Shown one piece after another: positions 1 to 7,884 of a DNA stretch of 64,000 nucleotides. Origin of the DNA: Paenibacillus abyssi. Its GTDB lineage: Bacteria > Bacillota > Bacilli > Paenibacillales > Paenibacillaceae. The notes below the pieces were generated by a model, which searched no databases, was not told where the DNA came from, and saw only the letters and a program-made list of their open reading frames with translations. The DNA lies in the NCBI RefSeq assembly GCF_014640295.1, contig NZ_BMGR01000005.1, positions 1-64,000 on the forward strand. Reading direction: 5' to 3'. Positions within the stretch are counted from its first letter, which is position 1. Every line of letters begins with the position of its first letter. Both the position numbers and the translations under genes were made by a program.

Positions 1-257
1 CTAATGCGCCGCAGGCCCATCTGCAAGTGACAGATTGCTCCGTCTTTCCCAATTCGGCCATGTAGCCAAATTGTGTATCCGGTATTAGCATTCGTTTCCG
101 AATGTTATCCCGGTCTTGCAGGCAGGTTGCCTACGTGTTACTCACCCGTCCGCCGCTAACCATCAGAGAAGCAAGCTTCTCATCAAGTCCGCTCGACTTG
201 CATGTATTAGGCACGCCGCCAGCGTTCGTCCTGAGCCAGGATCAAACTCTCCATAAA
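1..257 (-). rRNA. rrs: 16S ribosomal RNA, 5' part only
   Basis: Read on the minus strand, the sequence just inside position 257 carries the universal 16S start (AGAGTTTGATCCTGGCTCAG), followed by the conserved GACGAACGCTGGCGGCGTGCC stretch split here as GACGAACGCT and GGCGGCGTGCC. The gene runs off the left edge of the window, so only about 257 nt of roughly 1,550 are seen. The exact 5' end is placed by analogy with other Bacillales and may be off by a few bases. The rest of the rRNA operon lies outside. Confidence 0.97.
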
Positions 258-439
258 AGGCGTCTTTATCTTTCGGCTGAAAGCCGATGGATAATGAGCG
301 CCGAATGTGAGCTGATTGCTCATTACGTTTATTGCTTTTCTATAGCTCAGTGAGCTATAGGGCATTTCGCTCGTTGTTCAGTTTTCAAAGAACAAATTCA
401 TTTCTTTTCTTTCGTTTGTTCCAGCCGTTTCGCGACCGG
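258..439 (-). promoter_or_regulatory. rRNA operon leader
   Basis: Leader between the putative rrn start site and the mature 16S end. On the minus strand it contains TTCTTTGAAAACTGAAC, a stretch typical of Bacillales rRNA leaders and spacers and linked to antitermination and processing. It also holds a perfect short palindrome around 340-360 (CTATAGCTCA / TGAGCTATAG) that would fold into a hairpin. No open frame here is credible. Confidence 0.7.
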
Positions 440-445
440 AATTAG

Positions 446-475
446 AATATACCATACACTCTTTAAATATTGCAA
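446..475 (-). promoter_or_regulatory. probable rRNA operon promoter
   Basis: On the minus strand, TTGCAA (plus positions 470-475) and TATATT (446-451) are separated by 18 bp, directly upstream of the rRNA leader. Surrounding DNA is AT-rich, as expected of an UP-element region. This is a sequence match only. From here to 645 there is AT-rich DNA and a weak hairpin (CTGACTG / CAGTCAG near 541-571) but no gene. Confidence 0.6.
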
Positions 476-645
476 GTGTTTTTTCTAAAAAAATATTAAA
501 CTAACTATTAAATACTTTTTAACTCAGGTAACCAACGGTTGCCTGACTGCCCTTTTCATCGGCCAGTCAGCTATTGACGGCAGACTATGCCAGTGTAAAT
601 TATTAATCGTTAGTATTCCGATGGAGCATCGCTTCTATTCGCGTT

Positions 646-1554
646 CTACTCGTAAAAGGTACGGAAGAATTGTATCACAGCAGGGCCCAGAAGCACAATA
701 AACAAGCTTGGAAAAATAAACAGCACCAGTGGAAAGAGGATTTTGATCGGCGCCTTCATCGCTTCTTCCTCGGCTCTTTGCCGTCTTTGTTCCCGCACCT
801 CCTGAGATTGTACGCGGAGTACTTGCGCCATTCCGATTCCTAATTTTTCAGCTTGCAAAATCCTGCTGATAACCAGCTTAAGCTCCTCCAGCTGCAACCG
901 GTCTCGCACCCCGAGCAGTGCTTCCCTACGCGTTTTTCCCAAGCGGATCTCCTCTAGACAGAAAGAAAATTCTTCCGATAACACGCCCGTCTTTCTAGAT
1001 ACCAGCTTGTGCAATGCCGCATCAAAACCAAGGCCTGCCTCCAAACTAACGGTTAACATATCCAGTACATCCGGAAGCTCCTTCAATGCCGCTCTGCATC
1101 TTTGCTTTGTTTTCAGCTTAAGATAAAGGGATGGCACCAATACAGCAGCCACCATACCTGCCATAATAAAAATCAAACACCCGCCGAAAGGAATGCCAAG
1201 CATTACTGCATAAATCCCAAACAGCAAGGGGATGATCAGCAATAAAATGATCTGAAGCAGCCACAGATCGACCGGACTCATCCGCAGCGGCTTACCGGCC
1301 CGCATGAGTTTAAGCTCGACCCGGTCTGCTTTTTCTCCCTGCATCCTTATTTGGGAGTGCCGTTTTAAGCTGTGCCATATCGCTTCGAAAACTTCTGCCG
1401 AGGCCCCTAGACGCGGCTTCACTCTTGGTCTGGCTACCGGGGCATCGCCCTTCCCAGCTTGCCGGCGTTTTTTGAGGGAGCTGCGATTCTGCGAAACTAA
1501 AAGTGTTGTGTAGGCCAATAGGGTAACCATAAAGAAAAACGATAGATACAACAT
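646..1554 (-). CDS. tadC: TadC-like Tad/Flp pilus inner-membrane platform protein
   Basis: A 302-residue membrane protein with an N-terminal hydrophobic helix (about 1-20), paired membrane segments near 95-145 and a last helix near 275-298. Between them sits a type II secretion F domain (about 160-270) with the usual LPDVLDMLTVSLEAGLGFDAAL opening (given here in two halves: LPDVLDMLTVS and LEAGLGFDAAL). TadC and TadB form the membrane platform through which the pilus ATPase drives pilin assembly. It is the last gene of a minus-strand operon, 6 bp after tadB. Length and topology fit the family. Confidence 0.88.
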   Translation of the reverse strand: MLYLSFFFMVTLLAYTTLLVSQNRSSLKKRRQAGKGDAPVARPRVKPRLGASAEVFEAIWHSLKRHSQIRMQGEKADRVELKLMRAGKPLRMSPVDLWLLQIILLLIIPLLFGIYAVMLGIPFGGCLIFIMAGMVAAVLVPSLYLKLKTKQRCRAALKELPDVLDMLTVSLEAGLGFDAALHKLVSRKTGVLSEEFSFCLEEIRLGKTRREALLGVRDRLQLEELKLVISRILQAEKLGIGMAQVLRVQSQEVREQRRQRAEEEAMKAPIKILFPLVLFIFPSLFIVLLGPAVIQFFRTFYE

Positions 1555-1560
1555 ACAGAA

Positions 1561-2523
1561 TCACACCTCAATCCTGGTGAGTTTGCGGATGAATGCAAAT
1601 CCAATAACTCCTGAAATCGAACCATAAATTAATAAAACGATTCCGAATGGATGAAGAAACAAAGACTCGATATAATCCGGCTGAATCAAATAAATAAAAA
1701 TGCCGATTCCAATGGGAAGCGCCCCGATCACGAGTCCTGAAAGACGGCCTTGTGCGGTCAACGTGCGAAGCTGGCGCTGGATTTTATTGCGGTCGCGGAT
1801 CATCTGCACAATCGTCTCCAAAATAACTGCCAGATTGCCCCCAATCTGCCTCTGGATCAAGATGGATTGAATCAGTAGGTCCAAGTCTTCGCTTGGCATC
1901 CGCTCTTGTAACTGCTGGAGCGCTGCCTCCATCGTACTGCCGTACTGCATTTCCCTTAGAACAAGCTCAATCTCCTCTTTCATTGGAGACTCCGAATCTT
2001 CAGCCACGATTTTCAGAGACTGGGCAAAGCTGAAACCGGCCTTTAAAGAACCGATAACCGTAGTAATCATATCCTGCAGGCTGTCATTGAAACCGTTCAA
2101 CCTGTCCCGCTGTTTTTTCCGTACCCACCAAAGGGGCAGCATCAATCCGATAACGAATCCGATTAACCCAAATATTATTTTCCCAAAAAGCAAATAAAAA
2201 ATGGCTGCGCCTGCAGCACTTGTACCCCATTGAATAAGCATGAAATCTTCCGGCCTTAGAGGCGCGCCCGCTCGCGCGAGAAACAGCGCCAAGCTCTCGC
2301 TTCTTCGCTTGCTGATCAACCGCCCACGAACATTTCTCGTATACTGCTGAAATTGCTTCACACGTTGGAATTTATTGTTTGCTGACGTCCTTTGATCATG
2401 GAGGGATAAATAGTAGGTTAATCTCTTTCTCGTTCTCCGCTCCGATGAAAACAGCATTTGAAAACTAGCTGTAATTAAAAGAAAGAGCGTGCAGGCGAAC
2501 AACAAAACAATGATCCATTTCAT
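1561..2523 (-). CDS. tadB: TadB-like Tad/Flp pilus inner-membrane platform protein
   Basis: A 320-residue protein with an N-terminal membrane helix (about 1-22), a hydrophobic pair near 100-135, a type II secretion F domain at about 145-265 (FNDSLQDMITTVIGSLKAG), and two C-terminal membrane helices. The motif RQIGGNLAVILETI is characteristic of TadB. It partners TadC in the pilus platform and should contact the CpaF ATPase encoded just upstream (12 bp gap). The ATG is preceded by a good GGGGGAG site. It is a normal member by length and domain order. Confidence 0.9.
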   Translation of the reverse strand: MKWIIVLLFACTLFLLITASFQMLFSSERRTRKRLTYYLSLHDQRTSANNKFQRVKQFQQYTRNVRGRLISKRRSESLALFLARAGAPLRPEDFMLIQWGTSAAGAAIFYLLFGKIIFGLIGFVIGLMLPLWWVRKKQRDRLNGFNDSLQDMITTVIGSLKAGFSFAQSLKIVAEDSESPMKEEIELVLREMQYGSTMEAALQQLQERMPSEDLDLLIQSILIQRQIGGNLAVILETIVQMIRDRNKIQRQLRTLTAQGRLSGLVIGALPIGIGIFIYLIQPDYIESLFLHPFGIVLLIYGSISGVIGFAFIRKLTRIEV

Positions 2524-2535
2524 GCTGCTCTCCCC

Positions 2536-3927
2536 CTACTCCTCGTTCCATGAATCAAAGGACTGGACGAATATATTGGCAGGCATAGGATTTCCCGTGG
2601 TTTCCAGTCGCTCATAAAAACGCGGCCTTACTCCCGTCGGGACCAATCTTCCAATCGTCTTGCCTTCTGTGTCCATCCTTTCCTGCTGGTAGACGAAGAT
2701 ATCCTGCAGGACAATGACATCCCCTTCCAAGCCTTGGACCTCCGTGATATTAGTCACTTTGCGGGAACCGTCCTTCAAACGGGATTGTTGAATAATTACA
2801 TCAATCGCTCCCGCAATTTGCTCACGAATCGCTTTGACCGGCAGCTCCAGGCCTGACATCAGCACCATCGTCTCCAGACGTGCGATCATATCCCTTGGAC
2901 TGTTGGAGTGACCCGTAGCGAGCGACCCGTCATGCCCGGTATTCATCGCCTGCAGCATATCAAGTGCTTCGCCTCCGCGCACTTCGCCAATTACAATACG
3001 CTCAGGCCGCATTCGCAAGGAATTCCGCACCAGATCACGGATCGTGACGGCCCCTTTGCCTTCGATATTGGGCGGACGCGACTCAAGCGATATAACGTGC
3101 TCCTGCGATAATTGAAGCTCTGCTGCATCCTCGATGGTAATGATCCGCTCATCGCTGGGAATGAACGAGGACAGCACGTTAAGCGTTGTTGTTTTGCCGG
3201 AGCCAGTACCTCCGCTTACAAAAATGTTTAATCTCGCTTTTACGCATGCCTCCAGAAAAGTTGCCATCTCGCGGGTAACCGTGCCACATCGGATTAGATC
3301 TTTAATGGTAAAGGGATCTTGGGAAAATTTCCGAATCGTAATGGAAGGGCCTTTTAACGCCAACGGCGGGATAATGACATTCACACGGGAACCGTCCGGC
3401 AATCTTGCATCGACCATGGGACTGCTCTCATCTACCCGTCTGCCGATAGGAGCTACGATTTTATCGATAATTTGCATCACATGCTCATCATCACGGAACT
3501 GTATGCAAGTCAGCTCCAATCTGCCGTGTCGCTCAACATAGACCTGCCCCGGTCCATTTACCATCACCTCGGAAATGTCGGGATCAAGCAGCAGCGGATT
3601 GATCGGTCCGAACCCGGTAAGATCATTAATCAGTTCTTCGACCACTTTCCTTCGGTCAATCTTGCCCTTGAAAGATTCATCCTCCTTCATGATTTCCATG
3701 GCCAAGTCATCAAGCTTTAACACGATCGCCTCCACGTTATCCTCCTTCAATTCCTGGAGTATCTGCTTATGCAGCCGTGTTTTCAGCTCCTGATGTTTGC
3801 TTATGTGCGTCTGTGGCTCTCTGCCCGGCTGATCTGCCCGTCGAATCTGCGGCCCGATTTCAGTTTCAGATTTAATCTCGGTACCCATAGGGCCGTTACT
3901 GGCTTGAATCCTTCCCAATAAACTCAT
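2536..3927 (-). CDS. cpaF: CpaF/TadA pilus assembly ATPase
   Basis: A 463-residue cytoplasmic secretion ATPase of the type II/IV family. After a variable N-terminal part (1-95) come the CpaF N domain ([20 protein letters not shown], about 103-122) and the RecA-like core: Walker [10 protein letters not shown] (239-247), an acidic Asp-box region near 266-270, Walker B IVIGEVRG (311-318) and the His box with TGH at 338-340. It hydrolyses ATP to power Flp pilus extension through TadB/TadC. Operon position between the CpaE-like gene and tadB is the standard Tad order. The start has an AAGGGG site. Confidence 0.95.
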   Translation of the reverse strand: MSLLGRIQASNGPMGTEIKSETEIGPQIRRADQPGREPQTHISKHQELKTRLHKQILQELKEDNVEAIVLKLDDLAMEIMKEDESFKGKIDRRKVVEELINDLTGFGPINPLLLDPDISEVMVNGPGQVYVERHGRLELTCIQFRDDEHVMQIIDKIVAPIGRRVDESSPMVDARLPDGSRVNVIIPPLALKGPSITIRKFSQDPFTIKDLIRCGTVTREMATFLEACVKARLNIFVSGGTGSGKTTTLNVLSSFIPSDERIITIEDAAELQLSQEHVISLESRPPNIEGKGAVTIRDLVRNSLRMRPERIVIGEVRGGEALDMLQAMNTGHDGSLATGHSNSPRDMIARLETMVLMSGLELPVKAIREQIAGAIDVIIQQSRLKDGSRKVTNITEVQGLEGDVIVLQDIFVYQQERMDTEGKTIGRLVPTGVRPRFYERLETTGNPMPANIFVQSFDSWNEE

Positions 3928-3940
3928 GTTGTCTGCCCCT

Positions 3941-4789
3941 TTAACCTTTTAATGAATGTAACCTTCTGGCACTATGAATGAGCTTATTCAGAATGGAAGG
4001 GGCCTTCGGCTTGTCCATCTCGATATCACGTCTCGTAATCAACTGCTCAGCCATTTTGAAGATCACCTTAGCGATTTCCGTCTTCCCTTGATTCCAGACA
4101 AAAGGAATGCCGGAATCTAAAGACTCGCTCACAACCTGAAGGTCATTCGGGATATATATGGGACTCGCTTCTCCAAGCATATCCGGAACATCCGCCGCTC
4201 TAATCACGCTTTCTGCGGTGGATCGGTTAATGATAACTTGTATTTTGTATCTTAAGCCGAGCAATTCCAGCGTCTCCAGCATTTGCTTCGTATGTCTAAT
4301 CGATGCCATCTCTAATGTTGTAAGCAGAAACACTTGGTCGGCCTTCTCCATAAAAGCTACCGTAGACTCCTGCAGACCGACGCCCGTATCGGCGATCAGA
4401 TAATCATGACCGGTAAATAATGAATTACAGGCGCGTTCAATCACCATCGGAGTAATGAGCTCTGCATATTCCGGACGGTCTGGAGCAGCAAGGACTTTCA
4501 CGCCGCTGGCATGGGGAGTCAAAAAGCTGGCTAATGTCAATTTGTCCATCGATTCGATTACGACATCCTTAACCGAAAATACCGGGCGCAAATTCATGGC
4601 CATGCTGACGTCGCCAAATTGAAAGTCTCCGTCGATGATACAGATCTGATGATTACTTTTGGACAAAGCAACAGCCAGATTGACAGCTAATACCGTTCTC
4701 CCGCTTCCGCCCTTGGCACTGCATACGGCTATCATCTCCCCGCGTTTGGCCTTCATCCGCTCCTCCTGCCCCTTGTCGTCATTCGGCAA
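3941..4789 (-). CDS. CpaE/TadZ-like MinD-family ATPase, pilus localisation
   Basis: A 282-residue MinD/ParA-type protein that probably positions the Tad machine at the cell pole or membrane. The P-loop reads KGGSGRT (26-32): the signature Lys is present but the usual P-loop Lys is Arg, a degeneracy also known in CpaE/TadZ proteins. A switch-type region, DYLIADTGVG, follows, where MinD has DxxG with Pro. There is no N-terminal receiver domain, unlike Caulobacter CpaE. The TTG start at 4789 has AGGAGG 8 bp upstream; an ATG at 4756 with GGAGGAG is a good alternative. It sits 13 bp from cpaF. Confidence 0.8.
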   Translation of the reverse strand: MPNDDKGQEERMKAKRGEMIAVCSAKGGSGRTVLAVNLAVALSKSNHQICIIDGDFQFGDVSMAMNLRPVFSVKDVVIESMDKLTLASFLTPHASGVKVLAAPDRPEYAELITPMVIERACNSLFTGHDYLIADTGVGLQESTVAFMEKADQVFLLTTLEMASIRHTKQMLETLELLGLRYKIQVIINRSTAESVIRAADVPDMLGEASPIYIPNDLQVVSESLDSGIPFVWNQGKTEIAKVIFKMAEQLITRRDIEMDKPKAPSILNKLIHSARRLHSLKG

Positions 4790-4838
4790 CCTGATAACCT
4801 CCTCATCTGGAATGAGCGATATGCGCGCAGCACCGCTC

Positions 4839-5504
4839 TTAAGCAGCAGGAATCATCCTGCTGTGCAGTATAAGGCTGAGACTGCCCCGTTCACCGGCGT
4901 TGATTACCATGACCGCATCCTGCGGCTTCAACTCTAACGTAACCGAGCTGTATACCTCATATTGCGTATCGGGTCCCGCCTCTACCATCCTGCGTCCGAT
5001 TGCAAGCACACGAACCCTCTCCAGTAGGATGAAGGATACAGCTGGTTTTCCGTCGTGTACGGCAGGGGTCGATATAACATCCACGTAATCCTCCGGTTCA
5101 ATGAGATTGGATACGGATTGAACTGCGTTCACCTCAACAGTCACCGCACGATAGCCTTCCTGTATTTTGCGGGAAACAAACATTGTTTCCTCTTCCACCT
5201 GCCTCAGCCGATGGGATAGAAGAACCTCGCCTGCCGCCAGATCAGCGACGGCGAACTTCCCTTCTGCTTCTTCCGTGCTTTTGATCGTTTGAGGGTGCAG
5301 GCCCTTCTCAGGAACTTGAATCATATACAGCATATCTGCAGAAATGGACTGGTTTTTCATGATCGGCTGCCTCGCTGCTATAACTTCCACCCACACGATA
5401 TCCACCGCTTGCGCGGCATCGAACTTTTTCATATAACTGAAAAATAACGCCGTTGTAATAAGTCCCATAATTATGGCTAATACCAAGGTGAGTTTCACTC
5501 TCAT
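4839..5504 (-). CDS. cpaB: CpaB/RcpC-like pilus assembly protein (SAF domain)
   Basis: A 221-residue protein with one N-terminal membrane helix (about 5-25), then a SAF domain (about 42-105, VIAARQPIMKNQSISADML) and the CpaB/RcpC C-terminal part ending in a repeated valine-rich sheet. In Gram-negative Tad systems CpaB meets the secretin. No secretin is present here, as expected for a Gram-positive, so it probably works in the wall zone. The start overlaps the stop of the upstream tadG-like gene by ATGA, which implies translational coupling. Confidence 0.82.
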   Translation of the reverse strand: MRVKLTLVLAIIMGLITTALFFSYMKKFDAAQAVDIVWVEVIAARQPIMKNQSISADMLYMIQVPEKGLHPQTIKSTEEAEGKFAVADLAAGEVLLSHRLRQVEEETMFVSRKIQEGYRAVTVEVNAVQSVSNLIEPEDYVDVISTPAVHDGKPAVSFILLERVRVLAIGRRMVEAGPDTQYEVYSSVTLELKPQDAVMVINAGERGSLSLILHSRMIPAA

Positions 5505-5950
5505 GAATGCTCCCGCTCCACTAGTCGGATGGCAACGATAATTGGCTTGTCACCAGCGCGATCCGTTTGAATTTCCGCTGCCGCTGTTACATCGACAGGG
5601 GCGGCCTGAATACCGAGCAAACGGGAAAAAGTAAGCGGCACCTGCTTCTTCAGATGGACGCTTACCCTATGCTCCATAATGACCGTTGTATCCTTTAAAC
5701 TCGCTGTTCCATCATGGTCTTTTACCACTTTTTGCACCACTGCGTACACAGCGGTCGGTTGATTCGTCAATTCCTGCGCCCCGGACAAGACTGCGGCATT
5801 TGCCGCGATCTGCAGTCTGATCTTAGATACGTAAACGGCGCCGCCGTCCAAAATCAATGCCGCCACGACCAAAAGGCCAAGCATCACAAAAGCGGCGAGC
5901 ACAAGGGCGCTTCCACGCTGCTGGGAAAGTAAACGATAGGTTTGCTTCAT
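5501..5950 (-). CDS. TadG-like pseudopilin/pilus-assembly protein
   Basis: 149 residues from the ATG at 5950, chosen because the hydrophobic pilin-like segment follows at once (QRGSALVLAAFVMLGLLVV) and an AAGGAG lies upstream. A longer frame starting further upstream only adds unrelated residues. After the membrane helix comes the TadG-type GGAVYVSKIRLQIAANAAVL region seen in putative Flp pilus-assembly TadE/G-like proteins, which are thought to be minor pilins or wall-side assembly factors. It is short for TadG and lacks a von Willebrand domain. It overlaps cpaB by 4 bp. Confidence 0.75.
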   Translation of the reverse strand: MKQTYRLLSQQRGSALVLAAFVMLGLLVVAALILDGGAVYVSKIRLQIAANAAVLSGAQELTNQPTAVYAVVQKVVKDHDGTASLKDTTVIMEHRVSVHLKKQVPLTFSRLLGIQAAPVDVTAAAEIQTDRAGDKPIIVAIRLVEREHS

Positions 5951-5969
5951 AGGTATGCCGCTTCTCCTT

Positions 5970-6359
5970 TCACTCCACCCGAGTGGTAGATTTGGCAGTG
6001 ATGACAGGGGCAGGAAGAATATTGGAAATGAGTGGAGTGAGGAAATCAAGCTCCTGGGTGAGCTTTACCGTCACATACTCTCCAGAATTTCGCAGTGAGT
6101 CATTAGGAGTGATAGAAACGTGCAGATGATCCGCGTCCCCAAGCTTCACATATTCCCGGGCGAACGCTGTAACTTCGCTGTCTGTTTTGCCCATGCCGCC
6201 TAAGCGGACGACTTCCTGGACAGCCATGTTAAGATGCATATATCCATACATGATTCGGCAAATGTCAAAAATCCCGCAGATGAGGAGCAGCAGCAGTGGA
6301 AGCAGAAGTGCAAATTCGGTAAGAGATTGCGCCCTATTCTCACGAATCAATCGTTTCAT
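5970..6359 (-). CDS. TadE-like minor pseudopilin
   Basis: 129 residues from the ATG at 6359, which overlaps the prepilin peptidase stop by ATGA. The N-terminus MKRLIRENRAQSLTEF plus a hydrophobic stretch (about 14-34) is the TadE pattern: a short basic leader, a Glu near +5 after a possible processing site, and one pilin-like helix. The remainder is a small extracytoplasmic domain. TadE-like proteins are processed by the Tad peptidase and needed for pilus assembly. An upstream in-frame extension was rejected since it lies inside the peptidase gene. Confidence 0.8.
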   Translation of the reverse strand: MKRLIRENRAQSLTEFALLLPLLLLLICGIFDICRIMYGYMHLNMAVQEVVRLGGMGKTDSEVTAFAREYVKLGDADHLHVSITPNDSLRNSGEYVTVKLTQELDFLTPLISNILPAPVITAKSTTRVE

Positions 6360-6874
6360 CCGATTCCCCACCCTTTTCCGAGAAGAACCATCATGCCGCC
6401 TCCGGCTATTGCAATTCCATATGGGCAGGTCGCGGTGACTGAGCCTTTCAATCCATAGAAAGGAAACTTGAGCCCGTATTTTAACCCGTACAAATACATC
6501 ACGCACGCATGGAGCGCACTCCGGGATCTCTTTCTAACAATCAGGATAAACAGCGCCATTGCCGCTCCGATCAAAGCCATATAGAACGATGTTGCCAAAA
6601 CAAACAAAGCCCCCTTTAACGCCCCGACCAATGCCAAAAGCTTAACATCTCCCGCTCCTATCCCCCCAAGTAAATACGGAATCAACAGAATACAAAAACC
6701 TGTCAAAAATCCCGTTAACGACATGCTAAGCGCTGACCAACCACCGGTAGTCCAATGTCCGAACCAGGCGGTTAGCAGCGAAGGAAACACAATCGCGTTA
6801 TAAATTTTTCTCTCTCTTAAATCCGTCACAACGCAAACCATTAATACCCCGATCAAGATAACATTGGGCCACAT
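6356..6874 (-). CDS. TadV/CpaA prepilin peptidase (A24 family)
   Basis: 172 residues from the ATG at 6874, which has GGAGGG 6 bp upstream. A polytopic aspartic peptidase with about five to six membrane helices. Both catalytic aspartates are visible: TDLRERKIYN (Asp18) and GIGAGDVK (Asp76, the GxGD motif). It would cleave the leader of the Flp pilin encoded just upstream and of the TadE-like proteins. The length is that of the short TadV/CpaA type, without the N-methylation domain of PilD. Confidence 0.9.
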   Translation of the reverse strand: MWPNVILIGVLMVCVVTDLRERKIYNAIVFPSLLTAWFGHWTTGGWSALSMSLTGFLTGFCILLIPYLLGGIGAGDVKLLALVGALKGALFVLATSFYMALIGAAMALFILIVRKRSRSALHACVMYLYGLKYGLKFPFYGLKGSVTATCPYGIAIAGGGMMVLLGKGWGIG

Positions 6875-6959
6875 GCGAACCCTCCACCGCTTTGTCTTAT
6901 ATGTAAGCAGCCCCTTATGGAGCAAAGGCCGTAATGTTATAGACTACGCTGGCCCGTTT

Positions 6960-7166
6960 TTATTGATCTTTTAGATTTCCGAATGATGCTGAATCTTCAC
7001 TTCCCTGGACACTGGATACTACACCCTGAAAAATGGATATAATCTCATCTCTCAACAAGACCAGAATCGCCACAACAGCCACTGCCACCAACCCTAATAT
7101 CAGGCCGTATTCCGTCATGGCTTGACCTTCCTCTTCCATAATTAAAGATTTCATTTGGTTCATCAT
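6960..7166 (-). CDS. Flp-type pilin precursor
   Basis: A 68-residue type IVb pilin, the structural subunit of the fibre. A short leader ends in Gly14, followed by QAMTEYGLILGLVAV, so mature +1 is Gln15, with Glu at +5 and Tyr at +6 as in Flp pilins, then a hydrophobic helix to about residue 38. The short tail is polar (SSVQGSEDSASFGNLKDQ). AAGGAG precedes the start, which overlaps the DUF192 gene stop. Only one pilin gene is seen. It is separated from the peptidase gene by 85 bp. Confidence 0.92.
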   Translation of the reverse strand: MMNQMKSLIMEEEGQAMTEYGLILGLVAVAVVAILVLLRDEIISIFQGVVSSVQGSEDSASFGNLKDQ

Positions 7167-7552
7167 CTGAATCGCTCCTTTTCTTTCTTCTGAAATCGGA
7201 CCGTATGCCCGACCCGGGTTTTTGAATTTTCCAGCGTGCCTGCCGGCAGCTCAATAACGGAAACGCTGTTTCGGAATACTTGGCCAAGCTTGCCAGGCTG
7301 CAGCTTGTTTTCAATTCCAACGATTTGCTGCTGGTCATCCAAATAAATGACATCGATCGCATAGTTCATAAAGAAAGTGTGTATGGATTGGCAAGGAGCA
7401 AGATGAAGCCCTGTACCGGATGGAAGATGGTTGGTGAACATTAAGCCTTTCAAACGCCGCAAGAACGTCTGTGCTTCACGTAGTTCATAAGCCAGCAGTT
7501 CTTTAGTCTGTGCATTGATCAATTGGGCGGCCGTATAACCCCTAATCTTCAT
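7163..7552 (-). CDS. DUF192 family protein
   Basis: 129 residues matching the DUF192 fold: FLRRLKGLMFTNHLPSGTGL, then a segment containing CQSIHTFFMNYAIDVIYLD and a C-terminal VIELPAG. The motif of a Met-rich, His-containing strand followed by IDVIYLD is the family hallmark. Function is unknown across the family, and members are often exported, but no signal peptide is evident here. It overlaps the pilin gene by 4 bp, so it is co-translated with it. This linkage with Tad genes suggests a role in pilus biogenesis or wall passage, which is inference only. Confidence 0.8.
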   Translation of the reverse strand: MKIRGYTAAQLINAQTKELLAYELREAQTFLRRLKGLMFTNHLPSGTGLHLAPCQSIHTFFMNYAIDVIYLDDQQQIVGIENKLQPGKLGQVFRNSVSVIELPAGTLENSKTRVGHTVRFQKKEKERFR

Positions 7553-7559
7553 TAGCCCT

Positions 7560-7769
7560 CTAAAGAACCTGGCTTTTTGTCATTTCGATTTGCGTGCGGT
7601 AAAACTGTTCGAATACGCCGTGCTTATGGCCGATCATTCTAACCGGTTGTTTCTCGCGTTTTAATTCGTCGAGCTCTTTTTCCAACCTCTCAATACGGTC
7701 GTACAATTGATCCAACAGCACACTAGCCTTTTGATCATCCAGCTTCCAGATACTTAATACCGGCTTCAT
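7560..7769 (-). CDS. small coiled-coil protein of unknown function
   Basis: A 69-residue protein with a strong GGGAGG site before ATG. Residues 18-42 form a charged heptad helix (LYDRIERLEKELDELKREK), so a short dimeric coiled coil is likely. No signal peptide or membrane segment is seen, and I do not recognise the family. It is the first gene of the Tad operon, 8 bp ahead of the DUF192 gene, so it may be a cytoplasmic accessory factor of pilus assembly. Confidence 0.65.
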   Translation of the reverse strand: MKPVLSIWKLDDQKASVLLDQLYDRIERLEKELDELKREKQPVRMIGHKHGVFEQFYRTQIEMTKSQVL

Positions 7770-7819
7770 CCTGCAGGCCTCCCTTTACACTTCTTTAAAA
7801 CGGTAACGGATGGTGGGGT

Positions 7820-7850
7820 AAATCATTCAATCGCTTGAATGATTCACCTG
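7820..7850. terminator. hairpin between the stalk-domain gene and the Tad operon
   Basis: A 14-bp near-perfect stem (GGTAAATCATTCAA / TTGAATGATTCACC) with a 4-nt loop. It lies downstream of the exported stalk-domain gene and upstream of the first Tad-operon gene. On the minus strand it lacks a clear U tract, so it could be a weak terminator, an mRNA-stabilising hairpin or an operator for the Tad operon promoter. Confidence 0.45.
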
Positions 7851-7884
7851 CCGGACAATCCAGCAATACCATCATTCTTACTTA

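Noticed and set aside
102-353. Open frame across the 16S 5' end and leader
   Set aside because: It reads through conserved rRNA sequence on the opposite strand and cannot be a gene.
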